Assembly (NCBI GenBank): GCA_000499405.2
Contig: HG738137.1
Location: forward strand, 24,389,676 to 24,453,675
Direction of reading: 5' to 3'
Length of the DNA stretch: 64,000 nt
From: Onchocerca volvulus
Taxonomy: Eukaryota; Nematoda; Chromadorea; Rhabditida; Onchocercidae
Part shown: positions 12,501-24,500 of the stretch, piece after piece
Layout: each line of letters opens with the position of its first letter
How positions within the stretch are numbered: position 1 is the stretch's first letter
Notes under the pieces: generated by a model
Database searches by the model: none
Seen by the model: only the letters and a program-made list of their open reading frames with translations
What the model was told of the DNA's origin: nothing
Translations under genes and position numbers: made by a program

Positions 12501-15500
12501 AAAAAAGACATTTCTCTATTCTTTGTGTTTTATTTACAATTTTTTTATCATTAAAATTAATAAGTTCGCTGAGAAACTCAATTTTTTTTTACCTAAATTT
12601 TTAATATAACAAAATACAAACTTCCATTTCATACGATTTATTTATATTTATCAATTCAATAATCCTTTTTTTTTTCTTTTTTTTTCTCTCTCTTCCCATT
12701 AGAGAAAAAGGAAGTAAAAAAAAAAAGGCAAAATTGAATTTGTTGATGAAGTTATCACTTTTATAGCCATAAAAACACTTTTAGCAAATTTATTTATATA
12801 TTTAGGTTTCATTTTTTTTTATTTTATTTTTGCTTTTTTTCTTACTCTTTTTTTATTTAAATATTAATTATTTAAGTAATGTGACGAGAATGATATTGCA
12901 ACGAATAAGGATGTGATATATATGTATGAAACTTTTATAATTTCTTGATGAATTATACTACTTTCAATAACGTTCCATGCTTTGGTATATCTCAGTTTAA
13001 AAAAGAAAAAAAAATTGAATCTCAATGCGATTATCAATTTTTCAAAAATACTTCAAGATATAAATTTATTTAGAAATTTCAACAATACTTTCAGCATGCA
13101 TTTAATCTATGAATCCTTATAGATTCGTTAAGAGCATTTATTCCTTAAAAAAAATAAAAAATAAAAAATAAAAAAATTGAAAATTGAAGTGGAAATCATG
13201 CAACCATATATAAATTTCGTAAATTTTGTCGGAATAAATCTTTCTAAAAAAGGTAAAGAAAAGAATTTTTCTACTATTTGCGTCACTACTTATATATTTT
13301 TTTCTTTTCTTTTTTTTTTTGAGAAGAATTTGATATATATATATATTTTTTTTTATCAAGAGTCAACTTCATTTGAAAATATTTTCAATGTAATAAAATG
13401 TATGGCATTTCCTGAAATTTTTTTTTCTTGTTGAATTTCTTAATTGAATAATTTTGTAGCAAAATTATGAATTCAAATTTCGAATAATTTATATAGTATT
13501 TCTATACATCAAAAAAAGGATAACTTTAAAAAAAAAATGAAAAATAATTTATAAAAAAAAAAAAAACTTATGTTCGGAAACCGAAATATTCTTATAATAC
13601 GAATTCAATAAATAAGAAAAGGAATCAACAAAGTAAGAATCTATTACTTTTATGTAAGGAACCAGAATCCCAAGAAGAAGTTCTGACATTTTTTGATATC
13701 AGTTCGCAGTTATCTTTTATATCAAGGATTTAGCAAATCGATTAAAATTATGAAAAACAGAAGAAAAAATGAACATTGCTTTATTGGCAATAAGGTACCC
13801 AAACCATATCTTATGATCAAAATAGTTGAAGCTAAATTTCACTTAACATATAACTTGCAAATAATTAAATTAAATAATAACGAATTATCATCTAGAAGAA
13901 ATCAAGACCAATTAGATGGTATAAAAAATTATTGGAAATAGCCTGAAATACCGGAACTGACTACTTCCTCAAATTTATCCAACTAAAAAAGGTTCAAATT
14001 CTAGAATTAGGATTTTCTTTCCTTCTAACAAAAATGGATCTACAATAGCTAGAAATGGATACACAAACAAATTCCACACTTTTAATGCTATATTGATTGA
14101 AAGCACTCCAAAATGTGTGAGTAATGTAACTGCAACTTCTCTGGAAATTAGAAATTCGTAGGTATTCAGGAACAACTCAACGACCATTATGATGAACCGG
14201 CTTTAGAACAACTTAAAGGAATTAAATATCGAAAATAATGGAAGATATCAGGTTTGACGAGTAAAAAGAATCAATAATTAAATTAAAAACAATTACGGTT
14301 TATGTGTTGGTTGTCTCAAAACACAAACCAAAATTATTTTATCAATTTCAGATTAATGAACAGTTAGTTCAATGATAGGACGAACATTCCATTATAACTG
14401 AGGAATTTTCGAGAACTTCTTCGGAAATATGTTCGGGAACATCCTTTTTTTTGTTGTGGTCCACTCGGGTAATTAACCGATGAATGCAGAAGAATCGACA
14501 GTGAATACCCTTATTCGGTACTGATTACAGAATTAGACAGAAATCAGTTTAGTCGACAATATAGCGCAGCCAATCAATAAAAAACGTTTTTCGTAGGAAG
14601 AAGCAAGAGCAGCAGATTATCGTGTTGTTGCTTGGTTATCGAGTCCAAAGGAAAAACAATCATTCATGTTTTAGAGGAGAGAAGAGGTAAGTATGGACTA
14701 TTGGAAGAAGGAACAATAATATAAGCATGAGTAAAACAATATTTTACCATTGAAGCTAAAGTTGGAGGGATGGAAATGTGTCACATGATGGAATGGGAAA
14801 ATGAAATTTATGAGTGATGAATCACGATTAATATAATAATTGATTACTGAATATATTTAAATTATAATTTGTTTCGGTTTCTGACACTCCGTGCTGAGGA
14901 AAATTGAATAAAAGGTATGAAATATAATAATTGATTACTGAATATATTTAAATTATAATTTGTTTCGGTTTCTGACACTCCATGCTGAGGAAAATTGAAT
15001 AAAAGGTATGAAATATAATAATTGATATAATATTGAATATATTTAAATTATAATTTGTTTCGGTTTCTGATACTCCAGACTGAGAAAAATTGAATAAAAG
15101 GTATGAATGAATTATTGATCTATCTTTTTTTGGAAATAAGAATTTTACACTTTCTATAGGAACAATTACAAACACTTTAGTTATAATTTCCTCCTTTCTT
15201 GAAGATTTGAAGAAAATTAAAGATTTGATTAAATCAAATTTCAACTTAACAACAATTATTAACCTGAACATTATACACTCATAACAGATACTTATAACAA
15301 AAATAATTAATTTCCATTGTGTTATTGCTTCTGATAATTCTTCTTCGCTTGAATTAGCAATTTCACCAATTTCGGTTTTCAAATTCTCAACTAATTCTCC
15401 TTCTTGACTAAAGTTGTCTCAGAATTGTCATTGTTCAAATACTGATTATTGATCAGTAACTGAGTCCATTAGTTCTAGATTTTGGACCAATATTTCCGAT

Positions 15501-18500
15501 CCTGCATTAATTACTCCTGTTTTCCAGTCCTGTTCGATTATCGTTCGTGTAATGTTACTACATTTTATTACAGAGATTCTTACGTGCGTCCTAATGTATA
15601 CTGTAATTTTGGTTGAAGTGAAATCGTCTTCAATGAACTGTTGGCAATTCCATTTTCTAGATATACTGGAAGAAAATCAAACATCCAATTACATTTCTTT
15701 TCGGACGTTGCTTGGATTATTAATATGGGTACCATTGTCATCAGAAATAAACCTTTCATTATTGGGTTTATTTACCTGTTATTTCTGTTTGCGTTCGTCG
15801 TCTAAGAGCTCTTCTTGTTTTCTTGCTGTTATGATTCATTAAGATTTTCCTTTTGAGTTATTTTGGTCTTCTTTCACTCATTTCGAGAGGATAAAACATA
15901 TTTTTCTTCCGTTTGGCATTTCGATCAGAATATTTCTTATTTTCTTGTCTTTACCTTTATCGTTTTCTTGTTAACTTAGCTAGCTTCCACATACCACGAA
16001 GATTTTCTGGTTCATTGACTAATACTCTTTCTCCTTCTTGTGGAATTCTTTTTTCTGTTATTCTGGAGGAAACATATTCCCTTTAAGTTCTTTTTATAAG
16101 ACTAATTACTTATTCATCTTTCCATATTAAATCTACCCAAGTTTTTGAGAGTATTAGACTAGTGTTTTATGAGTTTTTCTTTAGTACTTGGTTGATGGAG
16201 AATAAAATTCGTCTGTATCGTAATCATAAGTTGGTAAGGTTAAAGAGGCATTAGGAGAAAGAAAATCAATTGGACGGATGATAATATACTCATCAAAATT
16301 CACAGAAATCAGTGGTATGGTGTTAAGAATACCTTCTATTTCCACTATTAATGTTATTAATTCTCTTTCTCTCAACAACTTTCTTCCAATGGCTTTTCTT
16401 ATGGCCTTTTTCGTCAAACCAATTAATTTTTCATATTTTCCTCCACTCCAAGAAGCTTTAGGTATTATATTTTTCCTTACCATGCTCTTTTTTGCAAAGT
16501 AATCAATAATACTTTGTTTCATAAAAGTCTTGAAGACCAACTGAAATTGACTAGCATTATAATAAGACTAATTCTGGATATCCACATCTGGCAACGAATC
16601 TTCTTAGAACATGTAAAAAATCTTCACAGATAAATTTTCTGCTACTTCTAAATATGGTAAAACATGTGAATAGGGCTATCCATCTTTTAATAAAACATGT
16701 AGTAAAACATGTGAATAGGGCTATTCATCTTTTAGTTATACCACTATCCGCTTTGATAGAAAGATGGTCAGATAGTCTGAAACAACATTTGCAAAAGTTC
16801 TTGATCGTTTAAATCGAGAGTCTGGAAAATTGGTATGATTGCTAACTTGATAGTTCGGTATTCCATCGTCTACAGCCCATATATTTATTTAAGATTTGTT
16901 TAATTTCAGTAGTCCTATCTTTAGATATCCAGAATCTTTGTTTCATTCCTGATACAGTATGAGCAATTCCGGCATGGTAGAAATTTTCTGTTATTGCATA
17001 CTAATTCTGTTACTGAATTGTGTCTAGAGAGGTAAACTAGATATTCACTATTGTCATCTAATTCGGAGCTTTCTAATCATCGTTTTAATCTCCACAATTT
17101 TTCTTCTTTTTTGTAATAAAGATTTCATTTATTCATTTCCTTTTGAGTCAAACTGTTCGACTGTACTTGCCTGATTAATTTCCATTCTGCTAAATTGTAA
17201 TTGTCAGCCGATTTCTCTTGAGTTTAATTTTTCTCAATTAAAATCGGTTATGACCATAATAATTTATGTTTAATTGTCAATTTTATAAATTTGAGAAGCT
17301 AAGGCAGTTGCTCTTAGTAATCTTAACCATTTACTTAAACACTTTACGTCAATAAGTTTTATTTCTTAGATGGGAATTTGAGCAGTTACCCTTGCGATTA
17401 ATTTGTCTTTCTCATTTTCTTGTTCTTCTTTAATGTCGATTTCTCATTGTGGCCAGTTTAATTTTTCTTCTTTCAGCCATGTTGGTCCTATCCACCATAG
17501 GTCGTAATTTTTTAATTCTTTAGGTGAAAGTCCCTTGGTTGTCGCATCAACTGGATTATGATCGCTGGGAATATAACGAAATGAAATTCTTGCCTTCCTT
17601 ATTTCTTCGTCTCGATTCCACGAAGAGGTGAAATATGATATAGTAGCAGAAAAAGTTATATAATCCTATAGATTTAACCGCAAGATTTTCGTATACTTGA
17701 TATCCTATCTCCTTGGAAGGTGTTGTCGTACCTTTAATTGGTGCAATACGAGATTTGGGAAAAATCAAAAATGTTTCTTTCGTTTGATCTTGCTCATATA
17801 CTGCTGGTGCGTATGCTGTAATTCGATTCTCAGAGAAGACTGTGAATTTATGTCTCATTTGAGAAAGTTGTAATGAATCGCGGTAACTTCTTAACGATTT
17901 GTGGCCATTCATTTGTGAGTTTATTCCATAATTTCTCATTTTCTTTACTCATGGTTTCATCCCAAGCGATAATCTTTTTCCAAAAGTTTTGAAGAAATAT
18001 TTTGAATTGTATCATATGGGAACTCTTCGTACCTTTAAAATGAGCTGATACGTCGTAAACGATGCTCAATTTGTCGTGGATTTATTTCGTGTTAATACTT
18101 CATGATGAGGCAAATAATGAATTATGCCAACCTGATTCATTTCAAGAGACACTTCTTCAATTATGTTGAATTGTAATTGTTCTTGAATTATCTCACTGTT
18201 TCGAATTTATCGACTAAGTAGTTGAGAACTGGTCCGAAGTCGTTTGATTAACGATTTTAATCGATCAAGGCAAAAACCATAGTTGTCGTTTAATTTAACT
18301 TTTGAATCTTTCCATGGCCAAAAAAACTTGATATTTCTTATATTTCTTAGTGATACTTTGTTTAAATTGTTCTAATGCCTTTTCATCATCACAAGCACTA
18401 GGTTGTTCTTGAATGCCTACTAATTCTAATTTCCAGAATTCATTCATATCTAGAATATCTATGACATTAGCGACACAGATAGATAGATTCTATGATATTG

Positions 18501-21500
18501 AATTATAACTATAGATTTCACCAATGTCTCCTGATCCAGCTATCATGGGTCCAACTTTCGTGTGAGTTAACGAGAATCCGAATTTCAAATTCTCAATCTT
18601 ATTTAGTTGGATAAATTTGAAGAAGTAGTTGGTTCCAATAAGTATCTCAGGTTGTTTCCAATGACTCTTAAGACCAACAAGTTGAATTTGTTTTTTTTTT
18701 TGAATTCTTTTTTGCCCAAATCAACTACTTGGAACTCATTTATTAAGTCAATCACTTGCCTCGAATAATATAATATCCTTGTTTCTAACTTTCACTTTAA
18801 GTTCAAAGAAGCGATCTTTAATTTTTTTTTTTCTTCGGTTTACTGAAGTCTCAATCGATCTGCTAAATCTTGAGACATAAAGGATAGTTGCGAATTGGAA
18901 ATAAGAAAGGCAAAATTTTTTTTTTTAAACTAAGCAGAATCTGGTTGATATAGCTACAATGGAGCTCTCTTTTATAAATTTAGGGAACAATGAATCGTGT
19001 CGGAAAGGACCGCTATGATTGAGAGAAGATGAAACTAAATGGCTAAAATCGGAATTTAAATTCACAGAAAATCCCAAAAATGAAGAAAAAAAAATCATCG
19101 CAAAAATTACGATTTTAACTATTGGTTCTCTTCGCACATATCCAGAATTAGTCTTGAGCGACAATCCTAGTCAATTTCAAATGGTCTTCAAGACTATTAT
19201 GGAAAAAAATATCAAATTGATTATTTTGAAAAAAAAGTGGGATGATTTGGCAGAATATAATGCCCAGAGCCCCTTGATGTGTAGGAGTGTGTGAAAGAAT
19301 AATTGGACTAATAAAAAGGATATGGAAAAGCTTATAAGTAAAAAACTATTCTGAAAAATAGAATTAACGACTTTAATAGTGAAAATAGAAGAAGCATTCA
19401 ATATTCGTCCACTTTATTTACGTAAACTTTAATGATTACATAATTATATGCCAATTGACTTCATCTCTCCTGATGTTTTTCTGCTTCTAACAACTTATAA
19501 TGATTATGATGAGGAAGAATTTATTCCTCATAAATTAAATGCAAGGAAAAACTTATCAAATATTGGACAGGTACATTTAAAACCTTAGATATATTTTATG
19601 AAATATAGAAAAATGAATATTTAACTAGTTTTAGAGAACAAACACAAACGAAACATACTTTCCCCTAAAAAATGTAGAAGCAAAAAATTCACAAAGAAAA
19701 AAATCGTATCAGTCAATGAACCAAAAGTAAATCCCCCCCGCGATATGTAGAAAGGAAAGAAATAAGGAAAGAAATTGAGAAATACGAAATATCATAATAG
19801 AAATGTCAAATAGGCGACTCCTCAATAGGCCTATAAACTTGTTATATCCTCTAGAAATTAGGGATGAAAAAATAAAAAGTAACGATGATGAAAATCCAAG
19901 AATTCAATCAACAAGTTTTAAAGGAAAACGATGAAGTAGGACCTATTAAGACTTCTTAAGAACTAGAAGTGCTGCAAAATGATGAACTCAAGCAACAGAA
20001 AGTTAAATTCAATAACGAAAGACTTATTTCTAATAATAATGATTCAAGAAAAGGAAAAGGATATCTGACATTCTATTCAATGTATCTCAAAGATGGATTT
20101 GCGAAGAATTTCAGAAGAAAATTTCATATCCATTAAAGTTGCCATATATATTCGAACTTACGTACGAATATCTGCAATAAGATGCAGCAATATCACTCGA
20201 ACAATATGTACGAAGGCATTTCTCAGATTATCATTATCCTAATTTTTGATCAAACAATGCGATAAAATCTTCTTATTTCTGCAAAACTTAAGATATATCC
20301 AAAAGTTAATTAATTGAGATTATTTTAAAATAAACTTCTCTTAACAAATGGAATTAGATGTGAATGGAGCATGAATTTTGCATTTATAACGAAAAAATAT
20401 TCCTTTATTACGGTAAACACTTACTTTCACTCAAGTTTGTCTCAATCTCAGTCAAAAAAAGAAATCCTTCAGTTCAAGTAAAATTTTCTCAAAAATTTCA
20501 AATCAAATCCGACCAACTTAGCTAATCAAAAACCCAACTAAATTCCTTTACTATTTATAAAACAAAAAATATTCAAGCTATCGATTTTATTTTTGGTATT
20601 TTCGATATTCATGTATAAACAGCATTGTAACGTAACTGAAACAATAAATTAACAATAAAGCCTTTAAGTAAAAATTTTACGATAATTTATATTAAAGAAA
20701 AAGCACAGTTATCTGTTGGAATGAAGCAAATGAAAAAGAAGGAGATTTTGGGATTTATAAAATAAATTAAACAAAATAATTGCCATGAAAATTGTATTTT
20801 CTGTAATGGAACTGAAAATTAACTTTAATTTAATTTTTCATGAAACTGTGGACAAATAAATTACAATGCAAAATATTGATTGAATAAATTTCATTAATGT
20901 TTGGAAAAATGTTTATCATCATCAATAATATATATATTTGTGCCAATAATAAATAAAAAAAAAAATATTTTAATGAAATTTATAATATTTTTTGATAAAT
21001 TTTATTATTTTAAAATTAGCATTCAGAAAAAAAAAGAAAAAAAAAGATGAGGAAAGATTTGTAATTATTGATAAAAATCCATTAAGATCAGTTTAAGATA
21101 TCCATTCCAATGAATTATATGGAATGCTTGAACGAATGAATGATGTAAGCTCATCGTCGGATATCGAAAAGAGCCAAGAAAAACTAACATTCAGCCTATT
21201 AATCATCAACGAATGAGATAAGTCAAAGCCAAGAAATTGCATGAAGGCTAAATTTAACCAAAAAATAAAACAAAAAAAATAGAAAAAAAAAAGGAAAAAA
21301 GCAAAAGGAAATTTGATCAAGTTCTTTTTACTGCAAATTACGCATTAATTCTTTCCATTCCATTATTTTTTTTTTTTTTTGTTCTTTTTTATTTCTCATC
21401 CCGCCCTACGTTCTTTTTACTCTCTTCCTATTTTTTTTTAATACAGTATCAATAAAAAGATAAGATTTATCTTTTAATATTAAAAGAAACAAATAAGCAA

Positions 21501-24500
21501 AATATTAGAAAAATTCCATATAATCTTTCATATTTGATAGTGCAATCAATAATTATTAGTAAAGAAACCAATAATTATTATTATTATTTACTTTTTGAAT
21601 ATAAGCTCTATAGAGGAGGACTTTTGTTTTGGATTATTCTTATCAATATTTCATATATCTCATGAAACCAATTGTACAATATCAAACTATTATTTATTTA
21701 ATTATTTCAATCCATTCCAATTTAATCTTTTTTTCCAATTTTCAGTTACTCATTTTATTTATTCAATTATTTCAAGCCATTTTAGTTTGATTTTTTTCCA
21801 ATTTTCATCCACTCATTTTATTTTAATCACTTATTGATTGTGAGAAAATTATCAATCAATAACTGATATTATCATTTTGGCATGAAATAAAATATGATTT
21901 AAAAAAAAAAAAGAGGCCAATAGAATTGTAACATTTTAGGAAAAAGAAAATTCCACAAAAGTATGTTTCATTAAAAAGCATAAATTTGAAATCATTGTTT
22001 CTTAAAATACTTGATAATTCGAAATACAAATTCATTTTAAAACTTTGTTATATTTGGATCGGATGAAATTTTATCATTTCGAATTCATTTCATATTTTTA
22101 AGTACAGCAGAAGGTTGTTATTTGATTTCGATACTTAATTCATTTGATGAATATTAATTTTGTAATTATGGTAATTGGATTAATCTTACGTGTTTAACAA
22201 CTATATATATTTCTTCCAATATTCAAATAAAATTAGCAAAGTTTTTTTTTCCTTTTTTTTTTCTTTTTTTATAATTATTTTGACAAAAAAAAAGTTAGAT
22301 ATTTTATACTGAGAAATTAAATTTAACAAATATAAACATATACAGCTTATTTTACAACTGTCTGCAAAAATAATCTCATTGATTAGCAACAACAATAATA
22401 ATTATTGCCGTTGATTATTACAATTTATTGAATTCTGCTAAATTTAACAAAATAAAAATTGAAAAATGCTTTTAAATCTAAGCAAATATCAAAGAAAATG
22501 TTATCAAATTTGCAAATAATTTCTTTTCCAATCTTTTATTTATTAATTAATCATTTCTTTTTTGTTTTGCTTTATCAGTAAATACTTCTCTGTTTGCCCT
22601 AAAATGGATGATAATAGAATGAAATGTTAAAAATATGATTAATTTTTCATGCCATTTTTGATAATATTTTCACCTGCCACTATTATTATTACTCTTATTC
22701 ATTTATAATACAAATTCTTTGTTAAATTTAATTGAAATAGAAATTTCAATTAAATTTAAAAATATTTTAATGAAACATTAAAATATATTTTGCTCACATA
22801 TTGATAATAATCGCTGGATAAAGAGGAAAATTTATTTGAAAATAGTATAAAAGCAATGAAAAGAAATTGTTTACTGCTTAACAGAAGTTCCATCCATTAA
22901 ATGGTTTCTATAAGTATCAACAAAATATTAATTAAATTCATTTTTACACTTTTTTGACTTTTCGGAATTCAAAATCGCTTATAATTTTAAATTCTTCGGC
23001 ACTTACATGTCTAAATTCATATCAATTGAAATTTAATCAAAATCACATATATTTTGTTAATATATAACGGAAGAATTTGAAAATTGAAAACCAAAAATCT
23101 AAATTAAGTTCTTATGAAAAAAAATTCCTTATAAATATTTCTAAACAAATTCTTTATAACTATTTAAACAAACTATTAGAAATGTACAGAAATATAAATG
23201 AATTTTTATCAGTTCAAAATTTAAATTTATCAATCAAAAAGTTTTTCAAGGATTCATATAAATAATATCTCTCTGATTACTAATTATCACATAAACACTT
23301 CGGATTTTAATTTAAAAAAAAAAAAAAATTGTCAAATAACCATAGTAAAAGGGGGAATATTAAAGAGGAAATGAAATTAAATTGATTAATCTGTTGATGG
23401 AAAACTTTTGCAAATGCTTTACAATCTTTTGTTTATAATAACAGTATTATTATATTATTATTTATTATTATTATTATTTTTATTATTATTGTTATTATTT
23501 GTTATTGTTGTTATTATTATTACTAGTATTACTGAGAAATTAAATGAAATAGTATCAGGAATGTATTATTTGCATGTGATTTTGTCTTTCTGATATCATT
23601 AATATTTCTTAGAAATTATGAATATTATTAAAAATATCATTTTATCATGTCACACAATTGTTTCATGTAACCTCATCATTTAATCAAGTATTAATTCATG
23701 AAAAATTTACCTGTTTTAGCGATACAATAAATGCCTATAATCTGTTTACTTATTTAAGCATAAATTTTTTAATAAAATTTGATTTGCATTTATCATTAAC
23801 ATTTTATCATATGAGGAATGAAATTATTATTAATGCAGTCTTTTGATTTGATTAATATGTAAACAAACAAACAATTCTCGGACAATTCTAGGCTGTTTTA
23901 CGGACAAAGATGAATTATAAGCCTAGCAATTAAACAGAAAAGTTTGATATTGATTTAAAAGATAAAGATCAATGATAACAACTCTTTTCCTTATAATAGC
24001 TATAATGTTAATTACCATATTTATATGTTACAAAAAAGACATTTGAAAGACAAAATAGAACTTAATTTTATGAATTATTTCATTGATCAATCAATAATTG
24101 ATCATCGATATGGATCAAAATGAACAATCGATTAGGAATTTTTTAATTATTACTCTATTAATTGTTAAAAAAATGAATAATTCATAGGTTAAAAAATAAT
24201 TTTTTGACGAAAGAAAAAAATGAAACAATATAAGCAAAAATAATAAAAAAGCAAAAGCAAAAGGAAGTATGGAATGTTGAAGTAAAAAGAAGAATAAACT
24301 GGCAATTTGTGGAATGAAAACTACAAATTTCCAAAGGATTTCATTGTAACTAATAATTATTCATGTCTAATTGATTCGAGTAAAACAAATAAATACATAT
24401 TTCATTGTTTGATGGAGTAACATCGAATGTTTACAAAAGTTTATAAATGATTATTCCGAGGTATTACTTAATTGTTTTTTCTTTTTTTTCTTTTGTTTTT

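Larger units (their letters stand above)
13650..20000. mobile_element. BEL/Pao retrotransposon cluster with nested, opposed copies
   Basis: A compound of at least two related BEL/Pao elements within PP2C intron 6. Order on the plus strand: protease/pre-RT (+), unexplained island, 91-bp tandem repeats, integrase to protease (-), integrase and C-terminus (+). Opposed pol genes in the order 5' piece (+), nearly whole copy (-), 3' piece (+) are best explained by insertion of one element into another. Matching LTRs and target-site duplications were not identified by eye. No reading frame is intact. Confidence 0.7.

Noticed and set aside
14948..15382. 144-codon minus-strand frame, the longest in the window
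   Set aside because: Its second half runs through the 91-bp tandem repeats, repeating the same peptide; it is not a gene in its own right.
15552..15842. 96-codon plus-strand frame
   Set aside because: It is antisense to the C-terminal end of the minus-strand BEL/Pao pol and shows no family motif.
23408..23593. Leu/Ile-rich plus-strand open frame, looks like a membrane protein
   Set aside because: It is produced by the TTA/TTG simple repeat.
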